Assembly: GCF_001613045.1 (NCBI RefSeq)
Contig: NZ_BDBP01000073.1
Span: forward strand, 1 to 55,863
Length of the DNA stretch: 55,863 bases
Direction: 5' to 3'
Origin: Nocardia lijiangensis NBRC 108240
GTDB lineage: Bacteria; Actinomycetota; Actinomycetes; Mycobacteriales; Mycobacteriaceae
Position numbers and translations under genes: made by a program
The notes under the pieces: generated by a model
Seen by the model: the letters and a program-made list of their open reading frames with translations, nothing else
Told to the model about the DNA's origin: nothing
The model's database searches: none
Part shown: positions 40,914 to 48,809 of the stretch, piece by piece
Layout: every line of letters begins with the position of its first letter
Numbering within the stretch: position 1 is the stretch's first letter

Positions 40914-41777
40914 ATGAGTTCATCTCCCCCGTCAGCGCCTGAGCCCGCCAGCCCCGGGAACGGCGAGGCCAGCAAGACCCGCAAGCAGCGCCGCCTCCGC
41001 AGGCGCATCGCGGGCGGTCTCGCGCTCCTGGTGGGTCTGGTCGGAGCCGGCTTCCTTGCGACGGCTCTCACGCCCGAGCCCCAGGTGGCGACGGCCCACC
41101 AGGACCAGTCCGCGCTGATCCGCGAGGGCAGGCAGCTCTACGACACGTCCTGCATCACCTGCCACGGTGCGAACCTCCAGGGTGTGCAGGACCGCGGCCC
41201 CAGCCTGATCGGCGTCGGCGAGGCCGCCGTCTACTTCCAGGTGTCCTCCGGACGCATGCCGCTGGCCGCCAACGAGGCCCAGGCCACCCGCAAGCCCCCG
41301 AAGTTCGACGCCCAGCAGATCGACGCGCTCGGCGCCTACATCGCCTCCAACGGCGGCGGTCCGACCGTGGTGCGCGACGCCAACGGCGAGATCGCCCAGG
41401 AGTCGCTGCGTGGCGACGACATCGCCCGCGGTTCCGAGCTGTTCCGCATGAACTGCGCGTCCTGCCACAACTTCACCGGCAAGGGCGGCGCGCTGTCCTC
41501 CGGTAAGTACGCGCCGCCGCTGGAGCCCGCCAGCGAGCAGCAGATCTACGCGGCCATGCTGACCGGCCCGGAGAACATGCCCAAGTTCTCCGACCGTCAG
41601 CTCACGCCGGAAGAGAAGCGCGACATCATCGCCTACATCAAGAACGCCTCCGAAGAGAAGACCCCGGGTGGCTACGGCCTCGGCGGCTTCGGCCCCGCGA
41701 CCGAAGGCTTGGCGATCTGGGTGGTCGGCATCGTGCTCACCGTCGGTGCTGCTATGTGGATCGGATCCCGGTCATGA
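40914..41777 (+). CDS. qcrC: Dihaem cytochrome cc subunit of the bc1 complex
   Basis: A 287-residue membrane-anchored cytochrome. An N-terminal basic segment and one helix (GGLALLVGLVGAGFLATAL, about 34-52) are followed by two c-type haem motifs, CITCH near 80 and CASCH near 180, each with a later Met ligand (SSGRMPL; GPENMPKF). A C-terminal helix (AIWVVGIVLTVGAAMWIG) anchors the other end. It replaces soluble cytochrome c and passes electrons straight to CtaC. It starts at ATG 40914, 59 bp after ctaE. An AAAGGGA lies upstream. It is the only c-type cytochrome visible in the window. Confidence 0.96.
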   Translation: MSSSPPSAPEPASPGNGEASKTRKQRRLRRRIAGGLALLVGLVGAGFLATALTPEPQVATAHQDQSALIREGRQLYDTSCITCHGANLQGVQDRGPSLIGVGEAAVYFQVSSGRMPLAANEAQATRKPPKFDAQQIDALGAYIASNGGGPTVVRDANGEIAQESLRGDDIARGSELFRMNCASCHNFTGKGGALSSGKYAPPLEPASEQQIYAAMLTGPENMPKFSDRQLTPEEKRDIIAYIKNASEEKTPGGYGLGGFGPATEGLAIWVVGIVLTVGAAMWIGSRS

Positions 41778-41816
41778 CCGGTCAGGGCGTCCGGACATGG
41801 CCGAAAGGACACAGTC

Positions 41817-43004
41817 ATGAGTGAACAGGAGCGAGACGACGTGAGTCGCCCGGATGAGGGGACGGAGCTGTCGAAGGGGTCGGTGAACCCCCCGGCCGAC
41901 CCGACCGAAGACGAACTGGACGCGATGTCGCGCGACGAGCTGGTCAAGCTCGGTACCGAGCGTGACGGCGTCGACGTCGCCTACCGCCGCGAGCGCTTCC
42001 CGATCCCGGGCACCCGGGCCGAGAAGCGCGCCGAGCGCGAGGTCACCTTCTGGTTCGCCATCTCCGGTCTCGCCGCTGCCGCGCTGATCGGCGTCTTCCT
42101 GTTCTGGCCCTGGGAGTTCAAGGGCTCGAACGAGGAAGGCCACGAGGCCTATTCGCTGTTCACGCCGCTGATCGGCCTGACCTTCGGCATCTCGGTGCTG
42201 GTCATCGGCATCGCCGTGGTGTTGATCCGCAAGAAGTTCGTCCCCGCCGAGATCTCCATCCAGGACCGCCACGACGGTCCGTCGCCGGAGGTCGAGCGGC
42301 GCACCCTGGTGGCCGAGCTGTCGGACGCGCTCGACACCTCCACCCTGGCTCGTCGCAAGATGATCACCCGCACCGCGGGCGCCGGCGTCGGCGTCCTCGG
42401 CCTCGGCACGCTGTTCCTCTTCGTCGGCGGCATGATCAAGAACCCGTGGGCCAAGGGCGACAAGTCGCCGCTGTGGGTCTCGGGCTGGACGCCGGACTTC
42501 GAGGGCGAGACCATCTACCTGCGCCGCGACACCGGCCGTCCGGACGACATCGTGCTGGTGCGTCCCGAGGACCTGGACGCGGGCGCCATGGAGACGGTGT
42601 TCCCGTGGAAGGAGAAGTGGCGCGGCGACTCGCACGAGACGCTGCAGTCGCTGCGCGGCATCCGCAACGCGGTCATGCTGATCCGTCTGCGCACCGAGGA
42701 CGCCGAGTCGGCCATCAAGCGCAAGGGGCAGGAGAGCTTCAACTTCGGCGACTACTTCGCCTACTCGAAGATCTGCACCCACCTCGGCTGCCCGACCTCG
42801 CTGTTCGAGCAGCAGACCAACCGGATCCTGTGCCCCTGCCACCAGTCGCAGTTCTCCGCGACCGAATGGGGTAAGCCGATCTTCGGTCCCGCCGCTCGCG
42901 CACTGCCGCAGCTGCCGATCACCGTCAACTCCGAGGGCTTCCTTGTCGCCAACGGCGACTTCATCGAGCCGCTCGGACCGGCCTACTGGGAGCGCCGTTC
43001 ATGA
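41817..43004 (+). CDS. qcrA: Rieske iron-sulfur subunit of the bc1 complex
   Basis: A 395-residue protein with the actinobacterial layout: an acidic N-terminus, three transmembrane helices (FWFAISGLAAAALIGVFLFWPW; LIGLTFGISVLVIGIAVVLI; GAGVGVLGLGTLFLFVGGMI) and a C-terminal Rieske domain. Cluster ligands are in KICTHLGCP (Cys, His) and LCPCHQSQF (Cys, His), with the disulfide Cys residues also present. The segment before it (RPEDLDAGAMETVFPWKEKW) is the long insertion typical of this lineage. It oxidises menaquinol with QcrB. The gene overlaps qcrB by four bases (ATGA) and lies 39 bp after qcrC. Confidence 0.96.
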   Translation: MSEQERDDVSRPDEGTELSKGSVNPPADPTEDELDAMSRDELVKLGTERDGVDVAYRRERFPIPGTRAEKRAEREVTFWFAISGLAAAALIGVFLFWPWEFKGSNEEGHEAYSLFTPLIGLTFGISVLVIGIAVVLIRKKFVPAEISIQDRHDGPSPEVERRTLVAELSDALDTSTLARRKMITRTAGAGVGVLGLGTLFLFVGGMIKNPWAKGDKSPLWVSGWTPDFEGETIYLRRDTGRPDDIVLVRPEDLDAGAMETVFPWKEKWRGDSHETLQSLRGIRNAVMLIRLRTEDAESAIKRKGQESFNFGDYFAYSKICTHLGCPTSLFEQQTNRILCPCHQSQFSATEWGKPIFGPAARALPQLPITVNSEGFLVANGDFIEPLGPAYWERRS

Positions 43005-44623
43005 GCCCTTCTGTCGCAGCCCAAGCCAACGAGCTGGACGAGCGGTATCGCGCCGCGGCGTTCATGAAGAGGTCGATCAACAAGGTCTTCCCGACCCATT
43101 GGTCGTTCCTGCTCGGTGAGATCGCGCTGTACAGCTTCATCATCCTGTTGCTGTCGGGTGTGTATCTGACGCTGTACTTCGACCCGTCGATGGCGCATGT
43201 CACCTATGACGGCGCTTACCAGCCGTTGCGCGGTGTGGGTATGTCGCGGGCGTACGAGACCGCGTTGAACATCTCCTTCGAGGTGCGCGGCGGTCTGTTC
43301 GTGCGTCAGGTCCATCACTGGGCGGCGCTGCTGTTCGCGGCGTCGATCATCGTGCACCTGTTCCGCATCTTCTTCACCGGCGCGTTCCGCAAGCCGCGCG
43401 AGGCGAACTGGGTGATCGGTTCGCTGCTGCTGATCCTGGCGATGTTCGAGGGCTTCTTCGGGTACTCGCTGCCCGACGACCTGCTTTCGGGCACGGGTCT
43501 GCGGGCCGCGTTCTCCGGTATCACGATCTCGATTCCGGTGATCGGCACGTGGATGCACTGGCTGATGTTCGGCGGCGATTTCCCCGGCGACATCATCATC
43601 CCGCGCCTCTACATCGCGCACGTGCTGCTCTTCCCGGGCATCATCCTGGCCCTGATCGCCGCGCACGTCGCGCTGGTCTGGTACCAGAAGCACACGCAGT
43701 TCCCCGGCCCGGGCCGTACCGAGAACAATGTGGTGGGCGCGCGCATCGTGCCGGTGTTCGCCGCGGATCAGGGCGCGTTCTTCGCCTTCACCCTCGGCAT
43801 CGTCGGCATCATGGGTGGCGTGCTGCAGATCAACCCGATCTGGAACCTGGGCCCGTACAACCCGGCGCAGGTCTCGGCGGGTTCGCAGCCGGACTTCTAC
43901 ATGATGTGGACCGACGGCATGGCGCGTCTGATGCCGCCGTGGGAGCTCTACATCGGCAACTACACGATTCCGGCCGTGTTCTGGGTCGCGCTGATCATGG
44001 GCCTGGTGTTCACGCTGCTGATCGCCTACCCGTGGATCGAGAAGCGCCTCACCGGCGACGACGCGCACCACAACCTGCTGCAGCGTCCGCGCGACGTGCC
44101 GGTGCGTACCGCGATCGGCGCCATGGCGATCGCCTTCTACGTGGTGCTGACGCTGTCCTGCGTCAACGACATCATCGCGCTGAAGTTCGACATCTCGTTG
44201 AACGCGACCACCTGGATCGGTCGTATCGGTCTGCTCGTCGCCCCGCCGGTGGCATACTTCGTCGCCTACCGGTTCTGCCTCGGCCTGCAGCGCAGTGACC
44301 GTGCGGTGCTGGAGCACGGCATCGAGACCGGTGTGATCAAGCGTCTGCCGCACGGTGAGTACATCGAGGTGCACCAGCCGCTCGGCCCGGTCGACCACCA
44401 CGGTCACCCGATCCCGCTGGAGTACCAGGGCGCCCCGGTGCCCAAGAAGATGAACAAGCTCGGTTCGGCGGGCAAGCCGGGCACCGGTAGCTTCCTGCGA
44501 CCCGACCCCCGCGAGGAGTCGGAGCGGAACTTCGAGCTCGAGCACGCCGAAGAGCACAGGCAGCTCGCGGTGCTGCAGAAGGCACAGGAAAAGGCCAACG
44601 GCAGCGGCAAGCACAGCCACTGA
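43001..44623 (+). CDS. qcrB: Cytochrome b subunit of the bc1 complex
   Basis: A 540-residue polytopic membrane protein. Haem-binding His pairs are visible in RQVHHWAALLFAASIIVHLFRIFFTGAFRKPRE and, later, in FPGIILALIAAHVALVWYQKH. The quinol-site region LPDDLLSGTGLR precedes the second set; the Qo-site PEWYF-type motif appears as QPDFYMMWTDG, the actinobacterial variant. A hydrophilic C-terminal extension of about 120 residues (ends EKANGSGKHSH) is typical of mycobacteria and the target region of Q203-type inhibitors lies in the core. Last gene of the operon, closed by a strong terminator. Confidence 0.97.
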   Translation: MSPSVAAQANELDERYRAAAFMKRSINKVFPTHWSFLLGEIALYSFIILLLSGVYLTLYFDPSMAHVTYDGAYQPLRGVGMSRAYETALNISFEVRGGLFVRQVHHWAALLFAASIIVHLFRIFFTGAFRKPREANWVIGSLLLILAMFEGFFGYSLPDDLLSGTGLRAAFSGITISIPVIGTWMHWLMFGGDFPGDIIIPRLYIAHVLLFPGIILALIAAHVALVWYQKHTQFPGPGRTENNVVGARIVPVFAADQGAFFAFTLGIVGIMGGVLQINPIWNLGPYNPAQVSAGSQPDFYMMWTDGMARLMPPWELYIGNYTIPAVFWVALIMGLVFTLLIAYPWIEKRLTGDDAHHNLLQRPRDVPVRTAIGAMAIAFYVVLTLSCVNDIIALKFDISLNATTWIGRIGLLVAPPVAYFVAYRFCLGLQRSDRAVLEHGIETGVIKRLPHGEYIEVHQPLGPVDHHGHPIPLEYQGAPVPKKMNKLGSAGKPGTGSFLRPDPREESERNFELEHAEEHRQLAVLQKAQEKANGSGKHSH

Positions 44624-44639
44624 CCGTCAGGTCACCGCG

Positions 44640-44679
44640 AAGGCCCCGAGTCGAATCCGGCTCGGGGCCTTCGCTTTTT
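44640..44679 (+). terminator. Rho-independent terminator after qcrB
   Basis: AAGGCCCCGAG (44640-44650), 10-base loop, CTCGGGGCCTT (44661-44671), then CGC and TTTTT (44675-44679). The left arm and preceding bases ACCGCG are repeated in the terminator at 45010. Confidence 0.92.
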
Positions 44680-44821
44680 CCGTGCCGTGGACGTGGTGCC
44701 GCCGGTTCGTCGAGTAATAGCAAAAGTGGATAACCGGGGGTGGGGCGCGTAGGGTTCCACGCATGGGCGCGGGGGGTCATTCGGACATCCGCGCACGCCG
44801 ACGAACACCTAGGAGGGACGC

Positions 44822-44998
44822 ATGTCGATCATCGACAAGCTCAAGGAGTTGGTGGGCAAGAACCCGGACCAGGCCAAGGGCGGCGTCGACAAGGCGGGCG
44901 ACGCGTTCGACCAGCGCACCGGCGGCAAGTACGCCGACAAGGTCGACGAGGGTCAGCAGAAGGCCAAGGACTACATCGACAAATCGAAGCCCGAGTAG
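44822..44998 (+). CDS. MT0933-type antitoxin-like small protein (58 aa)
   Basis: ATG 44822 to TAG 44996-44998, with a perfect AGGAGGG at 44811-44817. The product is highly charged and helical: MSIIDKLKELVGKNPDQAKGG, VDKAGDAFDQRTGGKYADKV, then DEGQQKAKDYIDKSKPE. The VDKAGDxxDxxTGGKYxxxVD pattern matches the actinobacterial MT0933-like antitoxin family (Rv0909 type), and superficially CsbD-like stress proteins. The Rv0909 partner toxin is a START-like protein; no toxin gene is adjacent here. It is bracketed by two similar terminators, so it forms its own transcript. The antitoxin role is inference from family resemblance only. Confidence 0.8.
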   Translation: MSIIDKLKELVGKNPDQAKGGVDKAGDAFDQRTGGKYADKVDEGQQKAKDYIDKSKPE

Positions 44999-45009
44999 CT
45001 TCGACCGCG

Positions 45010-45040
45010 AAGGCCCCGAGTCCGAGACTCGGGGCCTTTT
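45010..45040. terminator. Rho-independent terminator after the antitoxin-like gene
   Basis: AAGGCCCCGAGT (45010-45021), loop CCGAG, ACTCGGGGCCTT (45027-45038), then TT. A 12-bp perfect stem, sharing the segment ACCGCGAAGGCCCCGAGTC with the qcrB terminator 370 bp upstream. Confidence 0.9.
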
Positions 45041-45053
45041 CGTGCGGCTCGGC

Positions 45054-45542
45054 TCAGCGCCTGCGCGCCGCCTCGATGGCCTCGAACTTCGCGTAGTTGT
45101 GCCGGGCGTCGGCCAGCGCGTCATGGGCGTCGGGCGGCACCGGCGGCAGCGTGGGGCGGCCGTGCGCCTCCCAATGCTGGCGCAGTTCGTTGGTGTAGCG
45201 GGGGAGCGCGGTGGGCAGGTCGACCATCGAGCCCCACAACTGACACAGCGCTACGTGGTCGTAGGCGCCGACCCAGGCCCACAGCTCGGGCTGTACCGAA
45301 GGCCGCGGGAGCAGGAACTTGTAGAGGTCGTTGCGGATCTGTTCGCGGCTGCGCCACCGCGGGGAGGCGGGCGGCGGCAGCTGCGGCAGCACGTACTTGC
45401 GCACCCAGTGCCCCGCGCGCTCGGGATCGAATTCGGTGGACACCGCGTAATACTCGCGGCCGTCCTCGCAGACGACGCCGATGGACACCAGGTCGATGAC
45501 GACCCCGTCCTCGATGAACTCGCAATCGTAGAAGTATCTCAG
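45054..45542 (-). CDS. 3'-5' exoribonuclease, Rv2179c type, probable CTG start
   Basis: A 162-residue RNase H-fold nuclease. DEDDh residues are visible: D and E in RYFYDCEFIEDG, D in GAYDHVALCQLW, and H/D in HDALADARHNYAKFE at the end. IGVVCEDGREYYAVSTEFDPERAGHWVRKYVLPQLPPPA is near-identical in character to the known mycobacterial protein. Family members begin MRYFYD; here that first position is CTG (45540-45542), preceded by GAGGAGAGG nine bases upstream. An in-frame GTG 54 bp earlier would add 18 residues not seen in the family. A CTG start is therefore preferred. Divergent from aroG, 180 bp between starts. Confidence 0.82.
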   Translation of the reverse strand: MRYFYDCEFIEDGVVIDLVSIGVVCEDGREYYAVSTEFDPERAGHWVRKYVLPQLPPPASPRWRSREQIRNDLYKFLLPRPSVQPELWAWVGAYDHVALCQLWGSMVDLPTALPRYTNELRQHWEAHGRPTLPPVPPDAHDALADARHNYAKFEAIEAARRR

Positions 45543-45710
45543 CGAGATCGACCTCTCCTCGGTCGGGCGATAGTGGCATGTGCCGGTCGATGCCACCCTA
45601 TGCGGCGATGTGGGCGGCGTCTGCGACGGGCTACTCCGGGTGGGGATCGCTCACCCCTCAGGGTGCGATATCCACCCCACCTCCGGCTGTCTGCACGGCC
45701 GCGCGGTCCG

Positions 45711-45716
45711 TATTCT
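45711..45716 (+). promoter_or_regulatory. -10 element for leaderless aroG
   Basis: TATTCT at 45711-45716 ends six bases before the aroG GTG (45723). This fits TAnnnT with transcription starting at the start codon; no Shine-Dalgarno is present. Confidence 0.55.
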
Positions 45717-45722
45717 GAACTC

Positions 45723-47111
45723 GTGAACTGGACCGTCGACGTACCCATCGATCGCCTGCCGGAGCTGCCGCCGCTGCCTGCCGAACTGCGCCGCAGGCTG
45801 GACGACGCGCTGGCCCGCCCGGCGTTGCAGCAACCGTCGTGGGACCCCGAGCAGGCGGCGATGATGCGCACCGTACTGGAGAGCGTGCCGCCGATCTGCG
45901 TGCCCGCCGAGGTGGAGGAGCTGCGCGGACAGCTCGCCGAGGTGGCGCGGGGCGAGGCCTTCCTCATGCAGGGCGGTGACTGCGCGGAGACCTTCGCAGA
46001 CAACACCGAACCGCACATCCGAGGCAACATCCGCACTCTGTTGCAGATGGCCGTCGTGCTGACCTACGGCGCGAGCCTTCCGGTGGTGAAGGTTGCGCGC
46101 ATCGCGGGCCAGTACGCGAAGCCGCGCTCCTCCGACACCGACTCGCTCGGCCTGAAGTCCTACCGCGGCGACATGGTGAACGCGCTGGTCGCCGACGCGG
46201 GCATGCGCGAGCACGACCCGTCCCGGCTGGTGCGCGCCTACGCCAACGCCAGCGCCGCGATGAACCTGGTCCGCGCGCTGACCGGCGCGGGCATGGCCGA
46301 CCTGCACAAGGTGCACGACTGGAACCGCGACTTCGTCGCGCAGTCCCCGGCGGGCGCGCGCTACGAGGCGCTGGCCGAGGAAATCGACCGCGGCCTCGCG
46401 TTCATGACCGCCTGCCGGGTGAACGACCCCAGCCTGCAGTCGGCCCGCATCTACGCCAGCCACGAGGCGCTGGTGCTCGATTACGAGCGCGCGATGCTGC
46501 GCTTGAGCGAGCACCCGGTGTCGGGTGAACCGGTGCTCTACGACCTGTCGGCGCACTTCCTCTGGATCGGGGAACGCACCCGTCAGCTCGACGGCGCGCA
46601 CATCGCGCTCGCGGAGCTGCTCGCCAACCCGATCGGCCTCAAGATCGGCCCGACCACCACCCCGGACCAGGCCGTGGAGTACGTCGAGCGACTCGATCCC
46701 AACAACGAGCCCGGCAGGCTCACCATCGTCTCCCGGATGGGCAACGGCAAGGTGCGCGACGTGCTGCCGCCCATCATCGAGAAGGTGCAGGCGACCGGGC
46801 ACCAGGTGATCTGGCAGTGCGACCCCATGCACGGCAACACCCACGAGGCCTCCACCGGTTTCAAGACCCGCCACTTCGACCGCATCGTCGACGAGGTGCA
46901 GGGCTTCTTCGAGGTGCACCGCGCGCTGGGCACCCACCCCGGCGGCCTGCACATCGAACTGACCGGTGAGGACGTCACCGAATGCCTCGGCGGCGCGCAG
47001 GACATCTCCGACATGGACCTGTCCGGCCGCTACGAGACCGCCTGCGACCCGCGCCTGAACACCCAGCAGTCGCTGGAGCTGGCGTTCCTGGTCGCCGAAA
47101 TGCTGCGCTGA
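45723..47111 (+). CDS. aroG: 3-deoxy-D-arabino-heptulosonate 7-phosphate synthase, class II
   Basis: A 462-residue plant-type (class II) DAHP synthase, first step of the shikimate pathway. The metal and substrate motifs are clear: LMQGGDCAETFADN near 83, VKVARIAGQYAKPRS near 120, KIGPTTTPDQAVEYV near 305, SRMGNGKVRDVLPPIIEKV and WQCDPMHGNTHEAS near 360 (metal Cys/His), and the C-terminal acidic DISDMDLSGRYETACDPRLN. The N-terminal helices (NWTVDVPIDRLPELPPLPAELRRRLDDAL) include the region that binds chorismate mutase in M. tuberculosis (Rv2178c). GTG 45723 follows a TATTCT box directly. Longer in-frame readings cross the antitoxin-like gene and are not real. Confidence 0.96.
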   Translation: MNWTVDVPIDRLPELPPLPAELRRRLDDALARPALQQPSWDPEQAAMMRTVLESVPPICVPAEVEELRGQLAEVARGEAFLMQGGDCAETFADNTEPHIRGNIRTLLQMAVVLTYGASLPVVKVARIAGQYAKPRSSDTDSLGLKSYRGDMVNALVADAGMREHDPSRLVRAYANASAAMNLVRALTGAGMADLHKVHDWNRDFVAQSPAGARYEALAEEIDRGLAFMTACRVNDPSLQSARIYASHEALVLDYERAMLRLSEHPVSGEPVLYDLSAHFLWIGERTRQLDGAHIALAELLANPIGLKIGPTTTPDQAVEYVERLDPNNEPGRLTIVSRMGNGKVRDVLPPIIEKVQATGHQVIWQCDPMHGNTHEASTGFKTRHFDRIVDEVQGFFEVHRALGTHPGGLHIELTGEDVTECLGGAQDISDMDLSGRYETACDPRLNTQQSLELAFLVAEMLR

Positions 47112-47199
47112 GTTCGAACGTCGCTGCGCTGGGCCGAGGTCGCTGCGCCGGGGCCGAATGCCGTTGCGCGGGGTCGAAGCCGCTGCGTGGTAGGCGTCG
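47103..47199. repeat. Degenerate 19-21 bp tandem repeats after aroG
   Basis: Five imperfect units, each beginning GCTGCG or GTTGCG and ending in a TCGAA/CCGAG-like stretch, start inside the last codons of aroG and continue to about 47199. They precede the terminator. No coding frame is supported. Confidence 0.55.
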
Positions 47200-47212
47200 A
47201 GCACGAGAACTT

Positions 47213-47249
47213 CGAGATCCGCACCGGATTCCCGCCGGTGCGGATCTCG
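47213..47249. terminator. Strong bidirectional terminator between aroG and marR
   Basis: CGAGATCCGCACCGG (47213-47227), seven-base loop, CCGGTGCGGATCTCG (47235-47249): a perfect 15-bp stem between the convergent genes. Confidence 0.88.
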
Positions 47250-47307
47250 TTGTCCGGGGAATCTTTTCGCCGCGGTCCGGCTCGATCTCGCTGACGCGCG
47301 GAAACTT

Positions 47308-47784
47308 TCAGCCGCGAGGCGCGTCGAAGCGTGCGCGCAGGCTCGCCGAGTCGTTCAGCTCGCCGAGGATCTCCGCGAGCACGGCGCGCCGTTCCTCGGG
47401 CAGGTCGGCGAACATCTCCTCGTGCACCTCGCGCAGGATCGTCTCGATGTCGGTGAGCGTCTCGCTGCCCTTCTCGGTCAGGATGACCAGGTAGCGCCTG
47501 CGGTCGCCGGGGTCGCGTTGCCGCTCGGCGTAGCCGTGCCGTTCCAGGTCGTCGAGTGTCGAGACCATGGTCGCCGAGTCGATGCGCAGGTAGCCGCCGA
47601 GTTCGGCCTGCGCCATGCCGCCGCGGTCGGCGAGCGTTTGGAGCACGCTGTAGTGCCGGATCCGCAGGCCGATGCCGAGCAGGCGTTCCTCGGCGAATCG
47701 GAAGGCGACCTGTCCCATCTTCTGTAGCAGGCACACGGTGTGGCTGCCGATGGTTCCTGGAACCAGCGGCGCGTTGTCGGACAT
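47308..47784 (-). CDS. MarR-family transcriptional regulator
   Basis: A 158-residue winged-helix regulator. The HTH is at about 55-80 (MAQAELGGYLRIDSATMVSTLDDLERHGY) and the wing is ERQRDPGDRRRYLVILTEKG. Helices at both ends form the dimer interface. ATG 47782-47784. It is divergent from an SDR-enoyl-CoA hydratase pair, and the 161-bp intergenic region is unusually AT-rich with two palindromic CAA-N-TTG sites, so autoregulation and control of that pair are inferred. Ligand probably a small aromatic or acyl compound, as for MarR proteins beside CoA-catabolic genes; not proven. Confidence 0.9.
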   Translation of the reverse strand: MSDNAPLVPGTIGSHTVCLLQKMGQVAFRFAEERLLGIGLRIRHYSVLQTLADRGGMAQAELGGYLRIDSATMVSTLDDLERHGYAERQRDPGDRRRYLVILTEKGSETLTDIETILREVHEEMFADLPEERRAVLAEILGELNDSASLRARFDAPRG

Positions 47785-47828
47785 CGTTCACCTCCCGTCA
47801 CATCATGCCCAGCGCCCCGCGCGCTTGA

Positions 47829-47838
47829 CAAACCGTTG
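47829..47838. promoter_or_regulatory. MarR operator candidate O1
   Basis: CAAACCGTTG with outer dyad CAA...TTG, overlapping TTGACA (47825-47830), a good -35 box on the plus strand. Its extended arm (TTGACAAACCGTTGC) is an imperfect inverted copy of the O2 arm. Confidence 0.45.
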
Positions 47839-47860
47839 CGTCTATAAAACAGTAGTAGTG

Positions 47861-47871
47861 CAAACGATTTG
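47861..47871. promoter_or_regulatory. MarR operator candidate O2
   Basis: CAAACGATTTG, a dyad CAAA-CGA-TTTG, centred 32 bp (about three helical turns) from O1. TATAAAAC lies between the two sites, near 47843, as a possible -10 region. Confidence 0.5.
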
Positions 47872-47945
47872 TTAAGCCAATTATATGTAGTGCTTCCCGG
47901 TTCGGCCCGGGAACGCTGCCGCTTCGGCAACCGGAAGGCACCCTC

Positions 47946-48779
<834 letters not shown>

Positions 48780-48809
48780 CCCGAAACAGACTGCACCCAG
48801 GGAGTATTC

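Noticed and set aside
44704..44731. SigF/SigB-type promoter for the antitoxin-like gene (GGTTCG-N16-GTGGAT)
   Set aside because: Only partial agreement with the GGTTT-N16-GGGTAT consensus; too weak to call without transcription data.
44763..45722. 320-residue N-terminal extension of aroG
   Set aside because: It crosses the antitoxin-like gene, its terminator and the antisense exoribonuclease; class II DAHP synthases of this type start at the GTG 45723.
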